Shown here one piece after another: positions 48,718 through 58,100 of a stretch of DNA of 64,000 nt. Position 1 is the stretch's first letter, and each line of letters starts with the position of its first letter. Both the position numbers and the translations under genes were made by a program. The notes beneath the pieces were generated by a model. It was not told the origin of the DNA. It worked only from the letters and a program-made list of their open reading frames with translations, and searched no databases. Source of the stretch: Micromonospora sp. LH3U1 (GTDB lineage: Bacteria; Actinomycetota; Actinomycetes; Mycobacteriales; Micromonosporaceae); assembly GCF_028475105.1 (NCBI RefSeq), contig NZ_CP116936.1, forward strand, positions 6,323,501 to 6,387,500, in the 5' to 3' direction.

Positions 48718-50643
48718 TTACTCGGCGGCTGGCTTGACGAGAGGCTCCACCGCGTTCCGGCCAGGGTGATGAATGGTCGACACCGTAGGCTGGTCGTAAT
48801 CGAAAACAATTTCGGAGAAACCCCGGCGATACTCGTCCGGCAACTCATTGTCGGCAACAATGAATTGCACTTTGCCCTGGTTCGCATCCGATTGAGTGAC
48901 AATCCGTCGGTAAAGTGCGGCGGCTAGACTCTCTGCGGTGTTGAGCGCGAGGCGAGGGCTATCGATCATCACGAAGGCAGGGTAGGGCGTATCGCGCTGC
49001 CGCAGGGCTACCGATAGAAGTGACGTCCAGTACGCAACCTGAGTCGCCGTAACGATGCCCCCACCCTTGCTCACCGTGTCGAACCTCTGCCCGTTAAGAA
49101 GTGGCAAATAGTTCGTGCGATGGATGCCAGCGGACTTCACACCTGGGATCCCCAACTCGGTCACGGTCGTCGAGAACTCATCATTGAGGTCGTCGAGAAT
49201 TTCGCTCCGTCGCGCAGTCATCTCGGCCTCGGCTCTTCCGATGGCCGCTTTGGTTCTATCCCTCTCCTCGCGTTTGCTATCTTCTACCGCCGTTAGATCA
49301 TTGACTCGGTCCCATTGTCGCAGAACCAGCTCCAGGTGCTGCTGCTCTGCGCGGGCGGAGGCAAGACGGTCGGATGCGTCGGTGAATGCTTGAAGGCGAG
49401 GCGTGACCCTTTCAGATGTCCGGAGGTCCAAGTCCTCGGAAAGCTTGTGCACCAAGTCTTCCCGATCTTCCACAGCCTGAATCGTCATGCCGACCTGCTG
49501 ATCAATGATGCTGAGCTGCTCGACCATCTCATCAAGCTGTGCAGCTAGCTGCCTGATTTCATACTGGTCCAGGTCTACATCACCAGTCACAGGGTCTGGC
49601 TGTAGACACAGTCTGCAACTTGAGGTAGGCACGTCCCGTTCCCGCAGGGACTGCATACAACGCGGACACGCAACAAATTCAATCTCAGCCAGTCGTGCGC
49701 CAGCATCTCGCATGCGCATCAACCGGTCGACATCAGTCTGGACGCGGCGACGCTCTAGCTGGTATTCCCGGTGCTGGCGCGTCAGGGCTACGACGTCCGA
49801 TCGGGCATTCGCAAGGCTGCGCTCCGCTTCCGATAGCAGGTCGCGGAGGACTTGCGTCTCACGGTCAGTGATCGGATCTATCTCTTGAAGTAGAGCGTCA
49901 CGCTCCGCTTGGGCGGCGACCTGTTCAGCTTGGGCCGATTCATATGCACGGATGGCCTCCTCCTGGCCAGTCATGTTACTAGCCCGGAGGAACTCAAGAA
50001 CGGTCTTCGTCTCTCTTTCAGCGTTTGCAAGATCGCCTGACAAGGTGTTCAGTTTGGAACGCATTGCGAGGACATCGGCGTCTGTCAGGCCGAATAAAAG
50101 CTCGAAGACCGCCTTCCGCTTAGGGTCGAGATACTGATCCTTGCTGCTTGCAATGTCTCGGTTGATTTCTGATTGAGGAATGTATAGGAAAGAGAAGATG
50201 TCGGCGAAGCTGATGCGGGCGCCGGCCTTCGTACTCGTGCCACCCCGGGCCGCAGCCTTCATGTCGTCGGGCAAGCCAAGGGTTGACATTAAGAGCGAAT
50301 TGAGGCTTGGCGGACCCCCTGTGACCCGATGATCGGCAAGGCGCTCCTGGAGGACGAGATCGATCACGCGAACAACGTCACGCTTCTCGCTATCAATGCC
50401 CCTTGTTAGTCGTAACCGAGAGTGCCCAATAGTCACGTCGAGGCTTACGTCCTGTACATATTCGGTCGCTACTGGCGCTATCAGCGCATTCCCACCAAAC
50501 CCGAACTTGATCATCTCAAGCAGGGTTGTCTTTCCCACCCCTGTGGGTCCGGCGAGAACTGTCAGATCCGAGGTGAAATCGTAGTGAACCTCACCCTCGG
50601 TGGTGAAGAGCGTGACGGAATTGAGTCGGAATTTTGTAGTCAT
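48718..50643 (-). CDS. SMC/Rad50-like ABC ATPase of a three-component (ABC-3C) system
   Basis: The 641-residue ATPase has Walker A GPTGVGKTT at residues 32-40. A coiled-coil arm (about residues 205-500) is split by a cysteine hinge, CPRC then CRLC, about 20 residues apart, resembling a zinc hook. The signature-like SKGGGIVTATQ follows, and the Walker B/D-loop is FVMIDSPRLAL. It overlaps the middle gene by four bases. Such ATPases are the common subunit of predicted ABC-3C anti-phage systems; the hook and arms suggest a DNA-end or filament sensor. Confidence 0.85.
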   Translation of the reverse strand: MTTKFRLNSVTLFTTEGEVHYDFTSDLTVLAGPTGVGKTTLLEMIKFGFGGNALIAPVATEYVQDVSLDVTIGHSRLRLTRGIDSEKRDVVRVIDLVLQERLADHRVTGGPPSLNSLLMSTLGLPDDMKAAARGGTSTKAGARISFADIFSFLYIPQSEINRDIASSKDQYLDPKRKAVFELLFGLTDADVLAMRSKLNTLSGDLANAERETKTVLEFLRASNMTGQEEAIRAYESAQAEQVAAQAERDALLQEIDPITDRETQVLRDLLSEAERSLANARSDVVALTRQHREYQLERRRVQTDVDRLMRMRDAGARLAEIEFVACPRCMQSLRERDVPTSSCRLCLQPDPVTGDVDLDQYEIRQLAAQLDEMVEQLSIIDQQVGMTIQAVEDREDLVHKLSEDLDLRTSERVTPRLQAFTDASDRLASARAEQQHLELVLRQWDRVNDLTAVEDSKREERDRTKAAIGRAEAEMTARRSEILDDLNDEFSTTVTELGIPGVKSAGIHRTNYLPLLNGQRFDTVSKGGGIVTATQVAYWTSLLSVALRQRDTPYPAFVMIDSPRLALNTAESLAAALYRRIVTQSDANQGKVQFIVADNELPDEYRRGFSEIVFDYDQPTVSTIHHPGRNAVEPLVKPAAE

Positions 50644-51215
50644 CTAATCACCTGTCGATGCGGGCGATCCATCAGATCTGCCAGACGCCCGTAAATGATT
50701 TCCTTCAAGGCGTTTCCCGTCAGCCCGGAGGACGCTTCTGCTACGGCGTGACATCTATCGGCGATCTCGGACCATTGGTCACTTGCCTGCATTTGGCGGG
50801 CCAGCTGCTTCCCGTTAGTCGTTGCCACGAGAGCCACGCTTCCCCTTCTGCCTCGTGCATAACGGAGCAACCCTCGGCCCACTAGAGCTCCTATTATGGA
50901 GTAATACCTGTCGTCCCATGGGCCATATTTGTAGCGAGTCATGGGAGACTCGACGTCTGTGGGGTCGGCCTGGTCTTCGAGAGATAAGTGCAATCGAGGG
51001 TCCGAAGGTCGGAGATTCGTCAAGACCTGTGGTGCTAGCGCAGGGTACCGGAGGAGGAAGTCTAGTTTGGCAAGCTTGGTGAGCCCGTCCAACTTTCGCG
51101 CGTGACCTGGTGCAGCACATACTGCGTCAACAAGCAGTAGTATGCGTGCCTGGTGGTAGGCGAGGTCCTCTCGCAGGAGCGCGAGTTCGAATTCCGCATC
51201 GACGCCCGCCATCAT
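50640..51215 (-). CDS. Middle component of the ABC-3C system
   Basis: The 191-residue helical protein has TKLAKLDFLLRYPALAPQVL and MTRYKYGPWDDRYYSIIGALVGRGLLRYARG, a winged-helix-like layout seen in ABC-3C middle components. It overlaps both neighbours by four bases. The role in the family is inferred to be linking the ATPase to the effector. I could not assign a specific MC subfamily. Confidence 0.75.
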   Translation of the reverse strand: MMAGVDAEFELALLREDLAYHQARILLLVDAVCAAPGHARKLDGLTKLAKLDFLLRYPALAPQVLTNLRPSDPRLHLSLEDQADPTDVESPMTRYKYGPWDDRYYSIIGALVGRGLLRYARGRRGSVALVATTNGKQLARQMQASDQWSEIADRCHAVAEASSGLTGNALKEIIYGRLADLMDRPHRQVIR

Positions 51216-52576
51216 GCGGCACCTCGGCGAGCACGGAGACGGGCGATTTCTTCCTCTACATCAAAACTGTTGCTAAACCAGACCTGACAGCGGTTGGCAA
51301 GGTCAGCAGCCCCGCCGAGGAGAAGATCTTCGTCCATCTCGCCGGGCAAAGCCTCTACGGGCAGCTTGCTGAGCCGGTCCTGAAGCTCCTCCCAGAATTG
51401 GCTACCCCAGGCACCGCTGGAGGTCCGTGAACTACTGGTGGCGGCATCACTCACCTTGAGCAGGAGACGACGCAAGCGGCTTTGCTCTACCCGGGAAGCC
51501 GGCTCATCATTCGTTTTGGACCGCCAGTAATCCTGATAGTCGATCCGCAACTGCTCAGCTCGCTCAATACTATTGTCTGAGCATCCCCCCACCGACATTT
51601 TTACGGCTAGCCTCGTAGAGCGTGGGAGTCGCGCGAGCGGGCGGTATCCGTCGGGATAGGCGATTGCCGTCCGTATTGCTACGTCGATATCGGCGAGCGT
51701 TACGATCCGGTCGACTAAGCGACGTTCGGCCTCGGCGGCGGTAGGAGTCCGGCTATCTGCCCGAACTGAAATGACCTCCGGAAGTGCTCCAGTAGGTCTT
51801 GGCCCAGCCGAGCGCATCCGCGCCCTAAACAGCGACAGCACTGCCTCCCATATCGAATCCGCGGACGCTTGTATTCCGAGTCGGATTAATACGGGGTCGA
51901 CATACATGTTAGGGGCGGCGTAGGCGATGTAGGTTCGCGCGGGTTGTGAGCACTGTAAGGTGAGGCCGGAAAGAAACCTCGCTACCTCTTCCCTGTCCTC
52001 GCCATTGGGCTCCGGAGCGGGAGGGCTTCCTTCTCGTTTCGACTTGCTTTGGCGTTTGATTACCTCGCGAGCGAAGCTCGTGACTATTTCTGCATATTCG
52101 CCTTCAGTGTCTAGCGGGGAGCTCGCGAGCCTTTGCGCCCTCATCGCATCGGCTGCCGCGAGAAGACCTTGGGCCGGTCCTGGTGCCAGACCGCCGGTTG
52201 TGACGAGTCGGCACGCCGGCTTACCATCCATCGACTTCCAGCGCTCGAACAGATGCCCGATTCCACCTTCATTGACGAGCGCGTTCATCGTGGTATAGGC
52301 ACCGTAGGATGTCCCCGGATGTTTTGCTGATACCAGCTCCGCATCTTCCTCATCGAGGGCCGCCCAATCCTCATGATATTCACATAGGATTCGGCAATCT
52401 CGGGGTGCGAGTACGCCACTTTCGTTGAGGTTGTCTAGGTACAGTCGAAGACCGTCGGCGGACGCCATGGCCGCCTGCCAGTCAAATTGGTCGTAGGTGC
52501 GGGCTCCAGCGTCATCGGTAGGCTTGGTTGTCACGACAAGACCCGCTGCGGTCACGCCGGTTACCTCTGAGACCAA
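51212..52576 (-). CDS. Effector of the ABC-3C system, REase-fold (Cap4/DUF4297-like) N-terminus
   Basis: The 454-residue protein is the upstream gene of the three. Its first 120 residues show a D/E...E-x-K-like nuclease pattern (CEYHEDWAALDEEDAELVSAKH) with a following helix (TMNALVNEGGIGHLFERWKSM) as in DUF4297/Cap4-type dsDNA nucleases. The rest (about residues 180-454) is helical and of unknown fold. In this scenario it would cut DNA after the ATPase senses infection. The assignment is by motif only; the catalytic K could not be confirmed by alignment. Confidence 0.65.
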   Translation of the reverse strand: MVSEVTGVTAAGLVVTTKPTDDAGARTYDQFDWQAAMASADGLRLYLDNLNESGVLAPRDCRILCEYHEDWAALDEEDAELVSAKHPGTSYGAYTTMNALVNEGGIGHLFERWKSMDGKPACRLVTTGGLAPGPAQGLLAAADAMRAQRLASSPLDTEGEYAEIVTSFAREVIKRQSKSKREGSPPAPEPNGEDREEVARFLSGLTLQCSQPARTYIAYAAPNMYVDPVLIRLGIQASADSIWEAVLSLFRARMRSAGPRPTGALPEVISVRADSRTPTAAEAERRLVDRIVTLADIDVAIRTAIAYPDGYRPLARLPRSTRLAVKMSVGGCSDNSIERAEQLRIDYQDYWRSKTNDEPASRVEQSRLRRLLLKVSDAATSSSRTSSGAWGSQFWEELQDRLSKLPVEALPGEMDEDLLLGGAADLANRCQVWFSNSFDVEEEIARLRARRGAA

Positions 52577-53488
52577 GGCGGCACCTGCTCTAGTCGTCCG
52601 GGGCTGGATGCTCTGCTCGCCGAGGAAGCGTCTCCTCAGCGATCACTTACTGTTGCCCACCCAATGCGACCACGTGACCGTCTGTCGTGTAGCCGACAGA
52701 TCAGAGCTGGCTATGCCGAGCCTGGAGCCGGAGCCTTTGACGGCCGACACGGACTCGGTCGGCGGCGTACAGCTCTCGGGATTCGTCGGGACGAATGCCC
52801 ACGATGACGGGAGACGCCGCGACGGTAGCGCACCCCGCAGGCGTCATCTCGCAGGAACTCCGTACGACGTCAGCGGCCCGCGGCGGCAGGTGACCGCGAA
52901 GCCACATGCCATCGCTGCCGACAGCAACGGTGGCATCAACCAGCGAGTGATAGCCGGCGGAGGCCGTGCCCGATGCGTGCCCGATCCGACGGGCGCATGG
53001 ATGGAGGCCCTCCCGACTGTCCACCTAGTTCTGCCGTGCCGTTTGACTGGCTCCAGGATGTCGACCTGGACGCGGTGCCAATCAGCCATCCGGCGCACAC
53101 GCAGGCCTTGATGGACCTCTTGGCACGCCCGGAGGAGACGGACGTGCCCCACGAGACCGAGGATGAGGTCGCGGTCGCAAGGGCGGATGTCAGCCGCGAT
53201 ATAGGTTGGTGACCGGCTTTTAAGCGAGACGTCGGCGGCAGCGACGCAGCGAGTAAGCAGCAGGATCTCTGATCGGGATCGGCGCCGAGCGTCGACCGAC
53301 AGCAATCCGCACCCTGCTCCCCAACGGGAGCCGCTACCAGTCCGCAGCAGCCGATAACTTCGGTCCGCTTCCCCCTGACGGGAGTCATGCCCGGCTACGA
53401 AGGCGACCGCCGGCTCTGGGCCACAGAGCCGGGTCCAGCGGCCGGATACATGCTGGCGATCCCACCGACCGGCGCGCAGACTGGACGG
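52577..53488. other. Degraded DNA between defence modules
   Basis: This 0.9-kb stretch has no intact gene. It holds a remnant of the DUF3883-like gene (52800-52912) and scattered short frames. The plus-strand frame could be read as an N-terminal extension of the PIN gene from 53387, but that part has no family sequence. The region probably reflects rearrangement during cargo turnover. Confidence 0.5.
52800..52912 (+). pseudogene. Remnant copy of the DUF3883-like gene
   Basis: The bases match 54607-54720 by eye: CGCCG(C)(A/G)ACGGT, CATCTC and especially CTCCGTACGACGTCAGC, CGGCAG are shared. The remnant would encode TPYDVSGPRRQVTAKPHA, parallel to APYDVSSPPRQIEVKAFG in the intact gene. Reading frame and the lysine of the EVK motif are lost (TAK). 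Confidence 0.65.
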
Positions 53489-54565
53489 ATGCACAGTCAG
53501 GCACTCCAGGCGTCGACGCTTCCTCGCGTCGGCCCTACGCTGCGCCCTCTTGCGGCACCATGGCCGGCATTGGTTGTGGTTGCCGACACTAACGTCCTGG
53601 CTTCGCGTGCCTGCAATGCAGTCCGGAGAGGCCACGACGAGGAGCTCTTCAGCGGGCTGGCGGGAAACGGTCGGTCGAACATCTATGTCTCTGCGCACGT
53701 GCCTGAGGAACTTGTCGAGCACCTGCCGGCAATCGCCGCGTCAAATGACGTCCCGGCGTCGGAGGCATCAAGGGTCCTGTGGGGCGAAATCATGCCGGCG
53801 GTCCCTGTCGTCGACCTGGCGATTCGCGACTACCTCAGCCCGCGCGTGCGCCCGATGCTCTGTACCGACCGCGAGTTGCCGCGTCGGCTACGGGGGGACC
53901 CGGATGACATCGGGACTACTGCGCTCGCCGAGTTGCTCGCTCCGGCGGTGATCCTCAGCAGCGACAGTGTCTTCACGCGACTTGGGTTCGCCAACACTGA
54001 CGCCGCGACCTGGGTCGGGTTGGCCTACGGCCTGTTACGGGCGGCCGGGTTCGAAGCACGGTTGGGTGACGCGGCCTTGCTCGCGGAGCTGACTGCTCGT
54101 ACGGTCGCCGCAGCCGGCGGAGCCACCGTCCGCGCCATTCGTAGCTACCCAGTGCCTGCCATCGGACTGCTTGCTGGTGCTGTAGTACTGGCCGGTCGCT
54201 TCGGCTATCTCGATCCAGCTCGATGGCGTGAGGGCTGGCATCGTTTCCGCGAGGCGATGGAGCCCTTGCGGGATGGGCTGACGGTTGCCCTTGAGGAACA
54301 CCAAGCAGCTCGCGGGGCACTTCGCGTCATTGAACCCGCAGGACGGCCAACGGTCGAACAGGCCGCCGCTCGGTATCTCGCCCGCCGACGTGCCGCGCTG
54401 ACCCCGCGCGAGCTGCGCGACGAGCTGTCAATGTCCGGCTTCACAGCCTCTGGTGCTGAACTCAGGCGCGGCATGCTCAGCCACTCAGCCTTCAGTCGGC
54501 GGCCCGGCGACCGGTTCGAGTTGGGGCGGTGTTCGGTCTCGATGCTCGATTGCGTAGAGGGCTAG
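53489..54565 (+). CDS. PIN-domain protein
   Basis: The 358-residue protein is read from the ATG at 53489; upstream starts to 53387 (GGGAG site) are possible. The PIN nuclease fold begins at VVVADTNVLASRAC (first acidic residue), and later DPDDIGTTALAE and ILSSDSVFTRLG supply the other acidic residues. A hydrophobic stretch, VPAIGLLAGAVVLAG, follows near residue 240, and a C-terminal winged-helix-like domain (ALTPRELRDELSMSGFTASGAELRRG). PIN proteins are usually RNases. It is three bases from the DUF3883-like gene. Confidence 0.72.
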   Translation: MHSQALQASTLPRVGPTLRPLAAPWPALVVVADTNVLASRACNAVRRGHDEELFSGLAGNGRSNIYVSAHVPEELVEHLPAIAASNDVPASEASRVLWGEIMPAVPVVDLAIRDYLSPRVRPMLCTDRELPRRLRGDPDDIGTTALAELLAPAVILSSDSVFTRLGFANTDAATWVGLAYGLLRAAGFEARLGDAALLAELTARTVAAAGGATVRAIRSYPVPAIGLLAGAVVLAGRFGYLDPARWREGWHRFREAMEPLRDGLTVALEEHQAARGALRVIEPAGRPTVEQAAARYLARRRAALTPRELRDELSMSGFTASGAELRRGMLSHSAFSRRPGDRFELGRCSVSMLDCVEG

Positions 54566-54568
54566 GCG

Positions 54569-55018
54569 ATGGGCAACAGTGAGATCGAGCGCATTGCCAT
54601 CGAGTACGTGATGGAGCTCGAACGCCGCAACGGTCGGGTACCGGAAGACGTACATCTCACGAGCGCTCCGTACGACGTCAGCAGCCCACCGCGGCAGATT
54701 GAAGTGAAGGCCTTCGGCGCGTCGGCTCGAAGCGCCTCAGTTCCGCTGGAGGACCGACAGGTTCAGGCGGCCCGTCAAGAGCCCGAGAACTTCTACCTCT
54801 ACGTCGTGGACAACGTCGCGCGAGCTGGCGAGGGATTGATGCGCGTACGGATCATCCACGGTGACGTCCTGACCAGGATGCTCGACCGTACGAGGCCGCA
54901 GATCACCTACTGGCCGACGTTGCGTGCACAGGAGTACGACGACGCCGAGCAGCTCGGGCAAACGAATGCAGAGCCAGGCTGTGCCCATGATCCACGGGCA
55001 CAGATCCGGCACAACTGA
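54569..55018 (+). CDS. DUF3883-like nuclease-fold protein
   Basis: The 149-residue product starts MGNSEIERIAIEYVMELERRN. The core PYDVSSPPRQIEVKAFG, then SVPLEDRQVQAARQ and NFYLYVVDNV, matches the DUF3883 layout (D...ExK nuclease-like site and a catalytic-domain tail). DUF3883 domains are frequent in restriction and other defence proteins. It is coupled to the PIN gene and a decayed copy lies upstream. The C-terminal 25 residues look unrelated. Confidence 0.65.
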   Translation: MGNSEIERIAIEYVMELERRNGRVPEDVHLTSAPYDVSSPPRQIEVKAFGASARSASVPLEDRQVQAARQEPENFYLYVVDNVARAGEGLMRVRIIHGDVLTRMLDRTRPQITYWPTLRAQEYDDAEQLGQTNAEPGCAHDPRAQIRHN

Positions 55019-55181
55019 CACCGGCAAGGGCTGTCAACCGCTGTAAGGCAACAGCAGAGCCAGCCCAGGCCAGACCAGGCAGCCGATCCGCCCGATTCGG
55101 GTTGATCAGGAGCAGGGCGGAGGGGTTCAGGGTTCAAGCCCCTGGGTTTCACCCTGCCATCGCGCGACCAACCGCGGGGCC

Positions 55182-58100
55182 CTACTGAGTTGTGCCGGCG
55201 AGCTGGCGGCGGATGGTGACGGCTTCTTCGGTTGCGGCCAGGGCTTCGTGGTGGCGGCCGACCTCAGTCAGATCCACCGACAGGTTGTTCAGGGACGTGG
55301 CGAGGTCGGGCAGGTAGAGGGCGGGGTTGGCGCCGGCGAGCTGGCGGCGGATGGTGACGGCTTCTTCGGTTGCGGCCAGGGCTTCGTGGTGGCGGCCGAC
55401 CTCAGTCAGATCCACCGACAGGTTGTTCAGGGACGTGGCGAGGTCGGGCAGGTAGAGGGCGGGGTTGGCGCCGGCGAGCTGGCGGCGGATGGTGACGGCT
55501 TCTTCGGTTGCGGCCAGGGCATCGTCGTGCCGGTCTGCCTCACTCAACCGGTTTGACAGGTTGTTCAGGGACGTGGCGAGGTCGGGCAGGTAGACGACGG
55601 GGTTCGCGCCAGCGAGCTGGCGGCGGATGGTGACGGCTTCTTCGATGGCGGCCAAGGCTTCGTCGTGGCGACCAGCCTTACTCAAGCGAGGCGACAGGTT
55701 GTTCAGCGACGTGGCGAGGTCGCGCAGGTAGACGACGGAATTGGCGCCGGCGAGCTGGCGGTGGATGGTGACGGCTTCTTCGATCGCGGCCAGGGCATCG
55801 TCGTGACGGCCGAGCTCACTCAATTGGATTGACAGGTTGTTCAGCGACGCGGCGAGGCCGGGCAGGTACGCGGCGGGACTGGCGCCGGCGAGCTGGCGGC
55901 GGATGGTGAGGGCTTCTTCGATAGCGGCCAGTGCTTCGTCGCGGCGGCCAGCCTTACTCAAGCGAGGCGACAGGTTGTTCAGCGACATCGCGAGGTCCGG
56001 CAGGTAGGCGGCGGGGTTGGCCTCGGCGAGCTGGCGGCGGATCGTGAGGGCTTCTTCGATCGCGGCCAGGGCATCGTCGTGACGGCCGACCTCCCTCAAG
56101 CGGTTTGACAGGTTGTTCAGCGACGTGGCGAAGCCGGGCGAGTAGGCGGCGGGGTTGGTGCCGGCGAGCCGCCGGTAGGCCGTCGCGGCTTCTTCGATCG
56201 CAGCCAGCGCCTCGTCGTGGCGGCCGGCCTCACCCAACCGCGACGACAGGTTGTTTAGGGACGCGGCGAGGTCCGGCAGGTAGGCGGCGGGGTTGGCCTC
56301 GGCGAGCTGGCGGCGGATGGTGACGGCTTCTTCGATCGCGGCCAGGGCTTCGTCGTGGCGGCCGACCTTGCTCAACCGCGGCGACAGGTTGTTCAGCGAC
56401 GTGGCGAGGCCGGGCAGGTAGGCGGCGGGGTTGGTGCCGGCGAGCCGCCGGTAGGTGGTCGCGGCTTCTTCGATCGCGGCCAGGGCTTCGTCGTGGCGGC
56501 CGACCTCACCCAACCGCGGCGACAGGTTGTTCAGCGACATCGCGAGGTCCGGCAGGTAGGCGGCGGGGTTGGTGCCGGCGAGCCGCCGGTAGGCGGTCGC
56601 GGCTTCTTCGATCGCAGCCAGCGCCTCGTCGCGGCGGCCGACCTTAGTCAAATCCACCGAAAGGTTGTTCAGCGACATGGCGAGGTCCGGCAGGTGGGCC
56701 GCAGGATCGGCGTCGGCGAGTTGCCGGCGGATGCCGACGGATTCCTCGGTCGCGGCCACTGCCTCGTCGTGCCGGCCCGTCTCACTCAACGGAAGCGACA
56801 GGTTGTGCAGCGACATGGCGAGGCCGGGCAGGTAGGCGGCGGGGTTGGCGTCGACAAGTCGGCGGTAGGTTGTCGCGGCTTCTTCGATCGCAGCCAGCGC
56901 CTCGTCGCGGCGGCCGACCTTAGTCAAATCCACCGAAAGGTTGTTCAGCGACATGGCGAGGTTCGGCAGGTGGGCCGCAGGATCGGCGTCGGCGAGTTGC
57001 CGGCGGATGCCGAGGGATTCTTCGATCGCGGCCAGTGCCTCGTCGCGGTAGCCCAGCTCACTTAACCGGACCGACAGGTTGTTCAGCTGGCGAGCATACC
57101 GAGCGAGCGAGGCCTCCGTCGGCGCGGCCGGGGGCGCGGACGCAGCGACAAGACGTTTGGAGACCGCGACGGCTACGGCCGCCCGGGTCGTAGCGAAGCC
57201 GAGTTCTCTGAGCAGAGCATCAGCCTGTTCCACCTCAGCAATGGGCAGTTGCGCTGACGTCGTGCCGCCAGCTATTGCGTCGACGAGATCATCCGTGAAC
57301 TGGTCAGGATCAAGCAAAATGACGATGGGCACGTAGCGGGCCGGTGCGACCCGTATGAGGTGCCGTAGTCCAGCCTCTATCCGGCGAAGCGCTGCGACGT
57401 ACCGGCTCCGGGGGGCCGATGACAGACAGCGATGTAGAACCGCAGCAGTCTGCTCCGCTACGCCGGCCTGCGGCCCCGCACACAAGGCCTGAAGATTGAC
57501 CAACCAGTCGGCAGTGCTGGCAACATGTTCGGCCAGCTGTAACAGGTGAAGGTCAGCCAAGGGGTCCGGGCGAGGTGCCCTCCATACCTGAGAACCCTCG
57601 TCGTCTGGGTACAAGTCATGTAGCACCGAGGCCGCGACTGGCAAATCGGCGCCGGCTAGGTCGTTAACGACGGGACATGATGACAGCGCATCAACCGCCA
57701 CATCGATACTTTCAGCGGGGCGCAGGATCACTGTAGCGAGGGCCCAATCCCGCTGTTCGTCCGTCCAGTTGAGGCCTTGTCCCTCGAAAGCGGCGCTAAT
57801 CTGCCGCCTCTCGTGCGCGAGCACACCTGACAGAGGGTCCCCGTGGCCTACCCGCCCGTCGATCGCGTGCAGTAGCGCATCGGCGTACAAGTCAAGCGTG
57901 GTGGGGAAGTCACGCACGGGCGGCGATAGCGGCCCAATGCTCGGCACCCGTCCATGCGTGACTGACAGCTTCCGGAACGACTCAACCGCGTCTGACCACA
58001 CATGCTGAACCTGGGGCCCGTCCCACCGGCTCGTCATGGAAACCAAACGCACGGGATCCGGATCCACCCACGCGTGCTGCTCGTGGTCAACCGCAATAGT

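Noticed and set aside
52844..53722. 292-codon minus-strand frame between the ABC operon and the PIN gene
   Set aside because: The sequence is Arg/Ser/Pro-rich without family features, and overlaps the PIN N-terminus and the DUF3883 remnant on the other strand.
55110..55160. T-arm-like GGGTTCAAGCCC near the PIN/DUF3883 end
   Set aside because: No cloverleaf can be completed around it; probably a simple hairpin.
55182..57100. CRISPR-like array from the regular spacing
   Set aside because: The 138-base period is in-frame and encodes TPR units; there are no short repeats with unique spacers.
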